DNA of 64,000 nucleotides from Fereydounia khargensis (GCA_026413255.1 JAOCZO010000030.1:52886-116885), one strand, 5' to 3'. Positions 1 through 11,640 are shown, counted from the first letter of the stretch. Numbers and translations are program-made. The notes: generated from the letters alone by a model not told the origin.

Positions 1-3000
1 AATTAAAGCTCACTCACGCAAGGAACACCCGGGAGGAGCTTGCCTGCCCGGCTGAGAGACACACCCGCACTTTCCTGGACCCGTTTTGCATACCCTACCC
101 TACCCTACCCTACCCTACCCAATACCTCACCCGGTCGCTCGCTCACTCACTCACTCACTTGCCAACCACACCTGCTCGTTCGCTCGTCCTTCTCTGCCTG
201 TCCCTCCCTGATCCACCTGTAACGGTGGCATCGATCCTCCTCCCCTTCTTCCTCTTTCCCTCACCTCCTCCGTCTCTACCTTCCACACCGGCATCTTCAC
301 TTCCCTCTTTGCTATATTGTTTGGCTCTCTTCTTGCTTTGTCACATTTTCCTTATCCTTCCCAAATCCTTCCCTTCCGACCTAAACGACACCAGCATCGT
401 CCCGTCCATCTACCTTCACCGGACCACCTCCATTCGCACCTATTGTACATCGCAACAATCATCCTCTGCACTCCTCTCATCTCATTCTTATTTGGCGCAT
501 CGCATCGACATTATACCCGTGCTTTGCCCCTCCGCCACACGCTAATTCTCTCGGTGGCACTCCACATCACATCACAATACAACCTTGCACTTGCGTTCAT
601 TTGTTTGGTCCGCGCCCACCCAGAGACTTGATCTCCTCCGCGGACCCTACTCAAGTAACACCGTGCCTGCGCTTGCCTCAGCCCAGCCTGTTGCCATTCT
701 ACGACTTCCTTTTGAAGCGCAGCTGACACCGGCGTCCTCGCTGGCAGCATCAGCTCTGACCAGTCCGCCTCTTTCATAACCATTGTTGCACACTTGATTT
801 CCATTCCTTTGGTGCAGTTGCAACAACCAGGTTGGCACGACTCGATACCCCTCTCGCCAGCACTTTTCGACCTTTTACCCCCTCACGCAAACGCGCCATA
901 CACTCACCGCCTCGCGCACACAGCCCTAACTACCTCTGCCCGTCCGTCTTTGTCGGCCTGACCGTAAAGCACGATTCTTGCCGAGGTTTAGTTTGTGTGA
1001 GTGATCTCAGCATGTTTGCCCACATCGAAATGTTGCTCACTGTCATTCTCACAAACCTTTTTTTCCCCTTCTTTCTTGCCTCCGTTCGGTCTCTTGTTCG
1101 GCACGGTTGTGATAGCAGGAGTGCAACGTCATCTGTCACGCACAAGTGCACGGTGTGTCAAAGCGTTCAAGGGCATCCTGTCATCGACAAAGAGCCCCGG
1201 AGCAGCCGAAGTGTCACCCACTAGTCACTTGTGGCGCAAGCGCAGGTCACAACCAGTCGGCCTCACCTAGTCACTCTCCGGCGTATCACTTTCGGCCTTG
1301 ACCCGACGCCGACGCCCTAGCAGCAAAGACAAATTTTGAAGCGTGTTGCCAGCTTCATCTCGCCCGCACTTCTCCGCTACACGTCATCGTCTGATTGTGG
1401 CGACAAATCTTAGCGGACGCCAAACCAGACGCGAAGCTCCGTTCTCACGATTCTACGACAACCGCGCTCTAGTAGTCGTCATCGTCTCGAGATCCGATAC
1501 ACGCTCTCACGTTATCTGCGTGCTGAGCCCAATCAACTCCTGCAGCAGAACTGCCCTGTTCAGATACTCAACACTCGATCCCGCTCGTGCGTCGACCTGC
1601 GGAGAGGCTGTTCCTTCTGCCGAACTAGAGCCGAAACCCTCTTACACCATAGGCGAACGGAGACAGCCGTGCCCCAATCGCTGAGTCCATTTCCCTCTTT
1701 GTGTCGTTTGCAAAGGTGAGTCGTCAAGTGTCGTCGCGTCTCCGTATCAGCCAATATCGGCCTAGGTGCCAGTGTAGATTGCATGGACACCACCTCCACC
1801 ATCACCACCAGACCCTCAGGTGTCCAGATCCGAGCCGGCGGAAGCAGCGAAGGAGCAAAGTGCGTCAGCGTTGGTCAGATGAGATTCCGGGCCCTTTGTC
1901 TTGTTTCCGGCACCAAGCAGCTCGGGGCCTCGGACGTGCCAAGAGACGCGGCTTTTCTCGATTTTTGAGATGGAGGCGCACTCATGAAAAAAGAGCGAGG
2001 CAGGAGAGGGGCTGTAGCGGAACCATCTCGTCTCGCCCCGGGCGAACGACGGTTGGTTTGCCGTCTGCTCAAATGAAGCGTTGCGTCGAACCTAGTGCTC
2101 GGACGCACGGAGGCAGTCGTACGTTTTGCTTTGTGCTGAGCGGTCAGGCTTTGTCTCATGTTCTGACGCCCACCTGTGCACATGTGCTTGCGACCTCTTG
2201 TGGGCTGGACTGAGTGCATTTGCCAGGATCTTGGGACTAGCCTACCTTTCTCTGGGAATTTGGCGTTGTGGGTCTCTGTTCCCCATCGCCCAGAGCACGG
2301 GAACGCACGTTGTCCAATGGTGAAGCAGGTCCCTTATGCTGCAATCGACCGTCGTTACGGACAGACGCAGATATGATAACTGGCTCCCTTGCACTTGCTT
2401 ACCCATTCGCATGAATTTTCCTCTTGCCTTGCTTTTCCTTTCCCTTCCCTTCCTTCCTTTTGTCGACTTTACTGACCTTGTTTTCCTCCGATGATCTCCA
2501 TAGTCGTGGCTTGTGCCGTCCGCCTCCGTGCACCGAGCCCACACAAAAGGCAAGCACTCTCCGAGGGTTCGAGCAACCAAGACGCCCCGAAGATTGCTCT
2601 TAACCTCCAACGCTAAACCACCACACTATCTCAGCTCCACTATCCGTCCGAAGCTACCAGCCGAGACGGACCGCCGGCCATCCGATTTGAATCGTAATCA
2701 ACTATTCGTCTCCAACGCTTCCCCTCACAGCCCCTTGGCTCCGGCAGCAGCACCAGCACCCTTCCGGTTGGCTCGTTCAACCTCTCCGAGCCATCCGAGC
2801 CCCACAGCGACTGCAGGAGAGCAACCACCTGCACTCTGTGTCCTCCATCAATACTGCTCGATTACAAGAACACGGGGTCTCTACCACTCATCATCCCCGT
2901 CTCAGCCAACCAGGCTGACTTTCCTTTCTCTTCCTCAATCGTTGCCGCAGGTCTCTTTGGCCTTAATTAGGGGCCAGGTCACCTCGTCAACAGAGGTCTA

Positions 3001-3218
3001 GATACCAGGCTCACGTCCATTCGGCAGGACGGTCTCGATATCTATTTTGTTTGAGTCAGCAGTGCCGGCACGCTGATCCTATCCGGACGAACGACTCTTT
3101 CTCGGAGGGTCGAACTTACCTCTTAGCCAGGTGAGGCAGTCCAAAGCAGACCTATAGTCGTTACCGGTGCTGGAATAGGCGGAAGGGCCCTAATATACTA
3201 GACGCTGCTGGTCAGCTA
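1..3218 (+). other. Long non-coding leader/promoter of the C2H2 gene
   Basis: No convincing gene is visible on either strand. The first ~900 bases are strongly pyrimidine-rich on the + strand, which creates open frames without domain content. Many ATG triplets precede the chosen start at 3219. Splice-like sites occur (GTGAGT near 1715, an AG after a pyrimidine stretch near 2503, GTGAGG near 3130), so a long, possibly spliced 5' leader is an inference. It fits the large regulatory upstream regions common for fungal transcription factor genes. The far left could hold the end of a neighbour outside the window. Confidence 0.5.
91..120 (+). repeat. (TACCC)6 pentanucleotide tract
   Basis: Six perfect tandem copies of TACCC, or GGGTA on the other strand. 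The unit is five bases, one short of the TTAGGG telomeric unit found at the right end, so it is a simple-sequence tract and not interstitial telomere. Confidence 0.9.
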
Positions 3219-5183
3219 ATGTACGAGGAACAGGAAGGTAATCGACTTTGGCAGAACGAACCAAGCCGAGAAGCTCTCAACACCAACTCGCAACTTAGCC
3301 AGTCGCCGCTCATTTCCCCTTCAAGTGAACAGCCAGCCACAGAACGAGGTGCCTTCGTGGCGTCGCACAACCACTTGCTGAGGCAATTTACTCCCGTGCA
3401 AAGCTCTTCTCTACACCCTTCTGGTTTGCCTCTGGCCGATACCGATCGCCATCAATCGCAGGAGCCTCAACAGCAACCCACCCTCCAGGTAGGCAATTCT
3501 TCAAAATCGGTCCTGGAAGCCGGTAACGCCGTTGATCCCAGCTTCGGTACTCAGAAGGTCCTTCTACAACCTCAGGCTCGACGTCTTCCTCAACAAACCC
3601 CTCTCGCACAGCAGCAAGCCGCACGACAACCAATGGACGTCGCCTATCGCTCGGACGCTTATCCAGGCTCTACCTGGGGCGGCGACGATTACCACCGCGA
3701 CGGAATGTCGAGCCACGCTACCAACTCTTCCTCCTCTCATCAGCACTATGGTATGCCCGACGCTGATCCCGCTCCGTCAAACTCGGCGGCATTCTGGCCT
3801 GTACCGAGGCCTGCCCAGGGCTACCCTGGGACCGTCCATGCCGACATCCGGCCTGAAATGCACGCTCTGAGTGCGTACGCACACAGCATCAAGCAGGAGC
3901 AGTCGAGCTACACATACGACAGTGCATCGCCCATTATGCGTCACCCGATCGTGTATAGCCAACCTGCAGGGCAACCACATCACTCCTTGGCATGGTCCGA
4001 GTCCAACTCTTCGTACACTGAATACCCAACGGCGCCGTACATTGCTCAAGCACAGGCACAGACGCAGGCGCAAGCTCAAGCCTCGGGCTCGTTCTCGCAC
4101 ACCGAGCCACACCAAGCGCATCACGATCATTCATACCCATCACAGCTGGCGCACCAGCACCACCTGCACGGCCACCCGTCCCATCATGGAGTCTATGGTG
4201 CGTATGGGGACGACGAGTCTGGCAGCATGGTCGGGAGCGGTGAGGGACCTGTTGCGACAGGCCCTCGAGGCCCAGGATCCGAGTTTTACGACAGCCCCGA
4301 GACTGCCGTGTGGCCGCTGGCGTCATCACAGTTCGGACCAGCGGGAGCGCCTTCAGTCTACGGTATGCCTGGGCCCCCGATGCCCGGATCACCAGACAAG
4401 GGCAAGTCTCGCGTCAAGTCGGGTCCACCTGTGCCGCTCCCCAAGCAGTTCAAGTGCTCGGCGTGCGATGCGATCTTTAGCCGCAACCACGATCTGAAAA
4501 GGCACGCTCGGATCCACCTTGCCGTCAAGCCGTTCCCGTGTGGCTGGTGCGACAAAGCATTCAGTCGCAAGGATGCACTCAAGCGCCACATCCTCGTCAA
4601 GGGCTGCGGAATCGGCAGCAAGAAGGGACAGGACAGCCGCCGCAAGAGCAGGTCGAGCCTCGGCGGCGGCTCGAGCAGTCTACCGCCCCCTGCGGCTGCG
4701 TCCAAGCCCCATGGAGAGATGCAAGAAGGCGACGGTGCCTCGCACGACAGCTCGTTCGACTCTTACTCGATCAACATGACGCGCAAGAACAGCGGGAGCA
4801 GCAACGTGAGCGGCATGTATGACATGCAGGCTTCAGGATACCCTGCTGCTGCCACTGGCGCTCCGGCATGGCCTTCTGCGGCCGGAGGTGGTGCGTCTGA
4901 ATACTCATCGTACCCTCCCCATCGAGGAGCAGAGGGGCTCGAGTCGTCGGCGCTCTCTGCAAGCACGCTGGCGAATGCATACCCGCCGCCGGAGAGCCGA
5001 TTCGCCTACGGCACGGGACCACCAAACCCATCGAGCTACTCTGACGGCGCCGGAAACGTCTCGAGGCCCGGTAGCAGCCACTCGAGCGCCCACGACTCAC
5101 AGCATGCGATCTACGCGCGTTCGACGGACGCAGATCCACCGCAACCCTACTACCACCACCACCATCCTCACCACCGCTCATGA
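3219..5183 (+). CDS. C2H2-type zinc-finger transcription factor
   Basis: Single-exon protein of 654 residues with one zinc-finger module near residues 410-464. Finger 1 is a canonical C2H2 (CSACDAIFSRNHDLKRHARIH). Finger 2 starts CGWCDKAFSRKDALKRH but its last ligand is a cysteine (HILVKGC), giving C2HC. The rest is low complexity: Gln, His, Ser and Pro rich, with an Ala-Gln dipeptide run near residues 275-290 and a His-rich C-terminus. The pairing of fingers resembles Crz1/Msn2-like fungal regulators, but I cannot assign an ortholog. It is presumably nuclear, and a basic stretch (KKGQDSRRKSR) after the fingers could act in import. The start is the first in-frame ATG after a long leader. Confidence 0.85.
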   Translation: MYEEQEGNRLWQNEPSREALNTNSQLSQSPLISPSSEQPATERGAFVASHNHLLRQFTPVQSSSLHPSGLPLADTDRHQSQEPQQQPTLQVGNSSKSVLEAGNAVDPSFGTQKVLLQPQARRLPQQTPLAQQQAARQPMDVAYRSDAYPGSTWGGDDYHRDGMSSHATNSSSSHQHYGMPDADPAPSNSAAFWPVPRPAQGYPGTVHADIRPEMHALSAYAHSIKQEQSSYTYDSASPIMRHPIVYSQPAGQPHHSLAWSESNSSYTEYPTAPYIAQAQAQTQAQAQASGSFSHTEPHQAHHDHSYPSQLAHQHHLHGHPSHHGVYGAYGDDESGSMVGSGEGPVATGPRGPGSEFYDSPETAVWPLASSQFGPAGAPSVYGMPGPPMPGSPDKGKSRVKSGPPVPLPKQFKCSACDAIFSRNHDLKRHARIHLAVKPFPCGWCDKAFSRKDALKRHILVKGCGIGSKKGQDSRRKSRSSLGGGSSSLPPPAAASKPHGEMQEGDGASHDSSFDSYSINMTRKNSGSSNVSGMYDMQASGYPAAATGAPAWPSAAGGGASEYSSYPPHRGAEGLESSALSASTLANAYPPPESRFAYGTGPPNPSSYSDGAGNVSRPGSSHSSAHDSQHAIYARSTDADPPQPYYHHHHPHHRS

Positions 5184-5420
5184 ATGAATGTTCCCATTCC
5201 TGTGTGCTCCGCCCTGCTCTGAATCCTTTGTCCTTTTGTTGTCACACGCCACGTCTTTTTTTGTTATCCTACTACTAGCACGAGCAAACCCTGCAATACA
5301 CGTACTTCTCTTCTGCTCTAGAACCCTCTCAACCAACCTGCCTGTCGGCTTGAGTGTCTTTGATGGGTACCAGGAAAAAAAACCAGCCCCGAAAACTATT
5401 AATTAAAAGCGGGAACGAAG

Positions 5421-5428
5421 AAAAAAAA
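5421..5428 (-). terminator. Pol III terminator of tRNA-Trp
   Basis: A run of eight T on the minus strand, eight bases beyond the tRNA discriminator base: the expected RNA polymerase III stop signal. Confidence 0.75.
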
Positions 5429-5435
5429 TCAAACG

Positions 5436-5529
5436 TGACCCCTACCTGACTCGAACAGATGACCTTCGGGATACCAAGGCTATAAATCAAAGCTGGAATC
5501 CGACGCGCTACCAATTGCGCCAAGGAGTC
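5436..5529 (-). tRNA. tRNA-Trp (CCA), intron-containing
   Basis: Folds on the minus strand as a class I tRNA. Acceptor stem GACTCCT/AGGGGTC with discriminator A; D-arm stem GCGC/GCGC; T-arm ATCTG/CAGGT around TTCGAGT. The anticodon CCA lies at 5494-5496, and about 22 nt beyond a mature length of 72 sit after position 37, the usual place of a nuclear tRNA intron (about 5471-5492). One anticodon-stem pair (31/39) looks mismatched, so the exact intron edges are uncertain. It lies only 44 bp beyond the BTN1 stop codon on the same strand. Confidence 0.85.
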
Positions 5530-5573
5530 TTTCCACGTTCAAAGGCGATTTTGCTGCATTTGTATAGCGCGAA

Positions 5574-7427
5574 TTACAATTGCTTACAGAGGTCTCTGCC
5601 AGCTTTGGCCGCTGCACTGCACAAACCTACCTGTAGGGGCATGGAGACAATCGATGCTGCCAGGATGCCTAGACTGTCGCCGAACTAGAGAGAGTGGGAG
5701 AACGTCAGCATGACTAGTTCAAGGATCGAGGGGAGAGAGATAAGGGGTTGGGTAACGTACGCCAACGCATCCGATACGGAACTCGTGCTCTTGTGACCCG
5801 CCCGTGCTCTCGAGTCCGATCTGGTAAAAGACCGAGACGTATGCGCCGCCGCCTGCTAGTCCTTCGATGCAGATGAGTACAATGACGAGCGGGATGGCGA
5901 TACTGGAACGGAACCAGGCGTGCAGTGATTCACTGGTCAGCAGCAGCAGCAGCCCGGTCTGAAGCACGGCGGGCGCCCAGAGGTACTGCTTCGGAATGGC
6001 CGGTAAATGAAGGATCGAAATGGAGGAGCGCGAGATGAAAACAAACGTCTGTGGGGGCGTATGTAGGCGTCAGTCTAGGACCAGGGCAACTGTAGAGCAG
6101 TAAGGAGTTTACCTGGTAGACGAGCTGGTAAAGAGGGTAGTAGTCGGATAGCTTGCGGATGATAAGAGATAGAAGCGGGTGCTGCTTGTGTGTGGGCAGA
6201 GGATAGACCAGCGTTGGAGCCTTTATAGAGTGAGGTCAGTGACAAAGATCGGAAGGGAGGCACGAGTGACATGAAAGAACTCACGACACCCTGGTTGATG
6301 GTATACTCGGCAAAGTAGACGGTGACGAGAGGGAAAATGTAAGGCCACAGCATGGGTTTGAGGAGCGTCATCTTGTCCTGGAAGCTGAGACGGATCTGTG
6401 CGTGATGGCCGGGGGATTCTGAGGATGCCAGAGTAATGGGCGAGGCAGCGAGCTCCATAATGGACTCGGCATCGCTTTCCTCGTCGTCTTCGTCATCATC
6501 TTTTGGGCGGCCATCCTGGTGGCTTGGCGTCTGGTCTATTGTGGGTACAGCCTCGTAAGCACCCCGCCCTGTCTGTCCAAGCAGTTTTTCTACACTCGGC
6601 AAGATGAGGACATAAGCGCCGACCATCAAGCCAGGCAAGAGGGAGAGGATTCCAAGCCCGAGCTGGACACCGAGCGGACGCACGATCCACCATGCCGCAG
6701 CGCCAACCAGACCAGCAGCACCGGTGCCGGATGCGAACCAGCCCACACCGTCGCCGGCAAAGTTGCGCTCGCCAAGCTGGGTGGGCTTGGGGATCTCCTT
6801 GGGCGCATAGCGCGTGCTGAGTTGGAGGAAGGTCAGCTCTCCCAGCCCGGAAGAAAAGGAGGCCAGTGAGATACCCAGCAGCCTGACCCAGAGGGAGGGA
6901 AACAGTGAGATGAGCTGGGGGGACCCGAGAAAAATGGATCAGCAACAGCACCGGCAGGAGTAGCAGCGAGGCATGGGCAACAGGAAACTCACAATCATGC
7001 CAACGAAACTCAGCGCAGCACAAGACCAGACTCGCTTGGTATAGCGCACCTTGCCCTTGAGGAGATAGGGCCATACTGCCTTTGCGATGAGAGCGGGAAA
7101 GATGTTGGTGAATGAGACAAGGCCGGTGGGGACACCTTGGGGGAGGAGCTCGAGGGCAGCGGTGAGAATGACAACGTAAAGCGAGTTGTTCAGAAGGCCA
7201 AAGAGGAAGAAAGCCGTGTTGAGGCGCTTGCTTGCGGGCGTTGGGGCAGCATCGTGTCGGGCTGCAGACGGAGTCGAAGACGAGGAAGGGATAGGGGCAG
7301 GGTCAGGGTCAGGCATGAATGCTGGATCGGAATGTGCAGTTTCCGAGGACTGGGAGGCGGCGGCGGCGAGTGGACGGAGTGGCACTGCCTCGGAGACCAT
7401 ACATGGAGAGACGTCTGCGTCGGCCAA
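5574..7427 (-). CDS. BTN1: Battenin/CLN3 family membrane protein
   Basis: Five exons (7427-6993, 6914-6285, 6220-6113, 6048-5761, 5684-5574) give 523 residues; all junctions are GT-AG and in phase. The family signature is clear: the first segment reads FFLFGLLNNSLYVVILTAA, and the end reads GDSLGILAASIVSMPLQ, both typical of CLN3/Btn1. Multiple hydrophobic segments make it a polytopic protein; yeast Btn1 and human CLN3 act at the vacuole/lysosome in pH and amino-acid homeostasis. The protein is longer than the ~410-440 residues usual for the family because of a ~75-residue Ala/Pro/Ser-rich N-terminus and an acidic loop (DDDEDDEESDAES) between membrane halves. Its 3' end runs towards the tRNA-Trp gene on the same strand. 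Confidence 0.93.
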
Positions 7428-7921
7428 GCACCGGTCCAGGTGCGTTAACTGGTACTTTGTTGGGAGGTTGGTCTGCTGGCTGCGAAACTGCTGGCTGCGT
7501 CCGAATGGCTAGAGTGGTCAACCTGGCTAGCAGTCAAGTTCTTCCAAATTGTGACAAAGGTAGACAAGGCAAAGCGGGTTCGGTCCGAGCCGATGGGTGT
7601 GATGGTGGAGGAAAAGTAGCGTAGGGTGAGAAGCGAACGCAAGAAAGTAACACGCCTCTGCTGGCACGGACATGCACAGCAACGAACTGGTACTGTCAAT
7701 GTGGAAATGCACATTTGCCCCGCACCATTTGATGCACGTCGACCCTCAATCCAATCGCTTCAATTTCAACTGTATTCCTCTATTCCTGGATTCACATGAG
7801 AAGGGACCGCAGAACTATCTTGGGATATGAGAGCATCATTATGGAACGACTACATACAAACGGGAATACGAAGAAAGGAAAAAGAGGCCTGCCCACATAC
7901 CCAGAGCCAGGTGTGGTCAGA
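7428..7921 (-). promoter_or_regulatory. BTN1 upstream / VPS2 downstream spacer
   Basis: No gene is seen. Both neighbours are on the minus strand, so this 494-bp spacer carries the VPS2 3' untranslated region and the BTN1 promoter. No specific factor site could be assigned. Confidence 0.5.
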
Positions 7922-8881
7922 TCAGTCGCGCCGCAGATTGTCGAGCCTCGCCTGGAGAGCATCCTCCTCGCTCGTGCCGCCACCGCCTCCTCCACCGCCC
8001 ATCGCGGGCCCTCCAAGACCTCCGGATGCGCCTTCGCCGATCGCGACTCGCTGCTGGGGCACCGCCTGTGGAGCGGACAGGCTTGCTGTGGGCGCTTCTC
8101 CGAGCTGTTGCGTTGCGAGCAGGTATCGATTAGTGCGTGCTGAGCATGACGATATGTGTTCGCAGCCACGAGACTCACCTGTTGCCCGACTGAGACACCA
8201 ATCTCGTCGAGTACTTCCTTGAGAATGTTGTCGCTCTCCTCCTCCTCGCCAACACCGTCCGCCTCATCGTCCATGGCCTCGTCAACAGCGTCACCCATCA
8301 TCTCATCTTTCATGTCCATCGTCGCGCTTTCTCGTTCAAAGTCGCGCATAATCCGCTGGATGGCTGGCAGGTTCATACTTCGGTTCATCGTTCCCATCGC
8401 CTGTGTCGATACCAGCCAGCAGGTGAATGTTGTCAGCAAAGAATGCTCCCGTTCCGTTCAGTCAGCTCACGGCGAAATTCTCACCTTGGTAGCACCACGC
8501 ATAGCCTCAGCCATCTGCTGGTTGCTCCTTAACGTCTGAATGCGGAGGGATACCGCTTGCAGCTGGGTCTTCATCTGGTAAAACTTGTGAATGTGTCGTC
8601 TTGTCCGCACCAGATCCTTGGCCATGACCTTGCAGGCGGGCTGATAGACACGGGTCAGTTGAATCAATGGCATTCATGCCAATCTCCTGGGCATGGGTGC
8701 TTACCATTTGTCCGTTTCGGGCACTCTTCTTAATGTCCATGATGAGCTTGGTCTCCTGTTGCTCGAGCTTGGTGCGCTCGCGGTCGAGCTCTCGCTGCGC
8801 CTTTTGGAGTGTCCGTTGGTGCTGGCGGAGCCTCTCGGCAGGTGTCTTTGACCTTCCGAAGAGAGTGTCGATTATGTTCAT
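7922..8881 (-). CDS. VPS2: ESCRT-III subunit Vps2/CHMP2
   Basis: Four exons (8881-8705, 8640-8485, 8400-8179, 8104-7922) encode 245 residues, close to yeast Vps2 (232). The N-terminus MNIIDTLFGRSKTPAERLR and the following basic helical hairpin are typical of CHMP2. The C-terminal half is acidic (residues ~135-185), followed by a Gly-rich linker, and the protein ends with an amphipathic helix DALQARLDNLRRD that fits the MIM1 motif bound by the Vps4 MIT domain. Role by family: cytosolic subunit recruited to endosomes to form membrane-scission filaments for multivesicular body sorting. The basic N-terminal half and acidic C-terminal half match the autoinhibited ESCRT-III design. Confidence 0.95.
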
Positions 8882-9642
8882 GGTGAAACAATGTTTGTTT
8901 GGGGCTGGCGGATGGATGCAAGCAAAAGGAAACAAGCAGTTTTGGTGACGAAGAGGGTTTCCCACTCTCTCTCTCTCTGGCCCGCCCGCTTGCTTTCTCA
9001 AGTGGAGTTCCCGGCTTGGCTTGGGCGGCGCGCTGAGGCGAGGCGAGGCGAGGCAGGACCCTGTGCAGACCACACCGAGTGGTGATTCGCATCGGATCGC
9101 ATCGACACGACACTTTCTCCCTTTTTGAAATCACCCGCCCTGGTTCAGTCAGTCAGTCGGTGCGTGCTGAGTTCAGAGTGTTGGGCCTCTCTCTCCTCAC
9201 CGCTGGGATGCGGGCGATGCCCGTGCGCGGTTGCCGCTACGGTTGCGGGTTAAGCGCAGGCAGCGACGCGTCTCTAGCCGGCCAGCCAGCCAGCTCGCCC
9301 GCCATTCCACTCTCACTCAACTGCTCTTCCAAATTTTTCAGTGAGACTCGACTGCTTCTTTGCTGCGTGGCCGCTTGAAACAACACCCTAGCAGTCACAA
9401 TCATCGAAGAGTATTCCCATCACCTTCTCCTGGTTCCAACTCTTTGCGCTTCAGCTGGGCACCAACCAACGCCGGCCGGGTTTCGAGACATTCCCACTGA
9501 GTATTGTCACCCTGGTCACGTAAAGCAAGATCGGTTGCCCGAGCCACTTCTCCCTGAAGCTTGCGCCATCTGCACCTCTCCGTCTTCATCGTCAGCGCCA
9601 ACCTCCGCGCATCTCTTCTTCCGACACACTGCGAGCATCACA
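8882..9642. promoter_or_regulatory. Divergent promoter VPS2 / MAPKK
   Basis: A 761-bp spacer between two divergent start codons. It holds a CT-rich tract near 8970 and a short GAGGC tandem near 9034-9054. No gene is seen. Confidence 0.5.
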
Positions 9643-11590
9643 ATGGCATCAATCATCCCTCCGAAGAAACCACGCAAGCCGGGGATGCCCAAGCTCAGCA
9701 TCCCCTCTCGGCCCTCTTCCTCTCCTGCCAACCCAAATCAGCCCAGCGAACGATCCTCTTCTGCGGATCGTCCCGGGATAGCAGGGAATGAGCCATCTCA
9801 ACGGCAGCCACCTTCCCTACTGATACCACAAGCATCCTCATCATCTATCTCGCTCAACAATCCTTATGACGACGGATACGAGGAGGGCAACGTCGGCTTT
9901 AACACTACTGCATCGAGCATCTATCCTGACACAGTACCTCACCTGACCAATGCGCACGATCACAACGCACTCACAGATGATCTCAGGAGGGCAATCGGAG
10001 GCCTCAGTGTCAACGATGAGGAGCGCACTGATTCTGGGGGACTTCGTATCCCAGCTGTTGGTGGGCGAAAGGCGTCCACCGGCTTTTCCGACAGGGGAGC
10101 AGCGAATGCAGCAAGCAGCCGATCTGCTGCCAGTGGCTCTTCGGACACGACTGCCTCGAAAGACGGAGCAACGACTGGGTCTAGTCGAACCGCAGCCAAG
10201 GAAGATGAGGACCTAGTGTTACAAGGGAACCTTGAGATCCTCAGCAAGCTAGGAGAAGGAGCGAGCGGAGAGGTGAAAAAGGCACGACACACACCCACAG
10301 GGCTTCTGATGGCCAAAAAGGTGAGTCGGGCATGCTGCAGCCCGTACATGGTAGTGTGAAATAGACAAAACTGACTAACTATCTGTGTGCATTACCCGAA
10401 ACAGACCATTTCTACGTCACCAAATCCTGCGATTCACCGCCAAATTCTACGCGAGCTGTCATTTAACAGGACTTGTCACAGCGACTACATCGTGCGCTAC
10501 TATGGCGCCTTTCTTGAAGATCAAGACACCACCATTTCGATCTGTATGGAGTACTGCGAGGCTGGATCGCTCGAGGCGATCTACAAGAAGGTCAAGAGCC
10601 GAAATGGCAGGACGGGAGAGAAGGTGCTTGGCAAGGTGGCCGAATGCGTGCTCAAAGGTCTCGGGTATCTCCATGAGCGCAAGATTATCCATCGAGGTGC
10701 GTATGCTCTGGCCAATTTGGACTTGAGCGACACAATGCTGACCTTGAGAGGCGATGACAGACATCAAACCGTCCAATATTGTGGTAACACGACAGGGACA
10801 AATCAAGCTCTGCGACTTTGGCGTCTCTGGAGAGCTGATCAATAGCGTCGCAGGAACGTTCACGGGTACAAGCTACTACATGGCGCCCGAAAGGATCAAG
10901 GGCCTGCCGTACTCGATCACATCGGACGTTTGGTCACTAGGTCTGACGATCCTCGAGGTAGCGTCGAACCGGTTCCCGTTCCCACCTGAGGGCGACCCAC
11001 CGCTGGGACCGATCGACCTGCTCTCATACGTGGTGAACATGAAGGTTCCAGAACTGCAGGACGACGAAAAGGCAGGAATCAAATGGGGCAAGGCGCTTCG
11101 TGACTTTATCGAGCGATGCCTGGAGAAGGAGGCTTCCAAACGACCAGGGCCTAACAAGATGATGAGCCACCCATTCATCCGAAAGAGCGAGACGCGGCAA
11201 CCACAACCGGACATTGCCAAGTTTGTTGCCGATGTCTGGGGATGGCCCTACCTGCCGTGTACGATAGCTGCGCAACAGGAGACCGCGGCGGGAGGCGACA
11301 CACCGACGAGAAGCGGCTCCCTTGCGCGCATTCCGAGCGTTAGGACTGCGCCGGTCGCAGGCGCCGGTGTCGGAGGGCCATTCACTGAGTTGAGTCCAGC
11401 GAGTTGCGCTGGCAAGGGTGTTGTCGTTGGTGGGAGTGGTGGACGCGCGATGCCGCAGATCAGCGTGCAGACAGCAGGACTGGAGCGCGGGGCGGAGGCG
11501 CGCACGTTGGAGGAGCGAGTGGCTGCCAAGATGCGCGAGGCGGACGTTGGCCTGGTAGGGAGCCCAACTGAGGAGGAGATGGGGGCATGA
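9643..11590 (+). CDS. MKK1: MAP kinase kinase of the Mkk1/2 (cell wall integrity) type
   Basis: Three exons (9643-10320, 10405-10696, 10761-11590) give 599 residues. The first ~190 residues are Ser/Pro-rich and disordered. The kinase domain shows GEGASGEV (residues ~204-211), HRDIKPSN (catalytic Asp 324), DFG (342-344) and the MAPKK activation-loop pattern S-V-A-G-T (S352, T356) before the APE motif. The phrases [27 protein letters not shown] and [12 protein letters not shown] resemble Mkk1/2 rather than Ste7 or Pbs2, so I infer the cell-wall-integrity pathway between a Bck1-type MAPKKK and a Slt2-type MAPK. The N-terminus contains a basic KPRKPGMPK stretch that could serve as a MAPK docking site. 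The start is the ATG after an upstream frame opened only by non-ATG codons. Confidence 0.92.
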
Positions 11591-11600
11591 ACGACAGTCC

Positions 11601-11602
<2 letters not shown>

Positions 11603-11640
<38 letters not shown>
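11603..11640 (+). repeat. (CA)19 microsatellite
   Basis: Nineteen uninterrupted CA dinucleotides beginning 13 bases after the MAPKK stop codon, so probably within its 3' untranslated region. Confidence 0.95.

Noticed and set aside
91-120. Possible interstitial telomere
   Set aside because: The unit is TACCC (5 bases), not CCCTAA; the true telomere at the right end is TTAGGG.
159-545. 128-residue + strand frame in the left leader
   Set aside because: Low-complexity Pro/Ser/Leu product of pyrimidine-rich sequence; first codon in good context and domains are absent.
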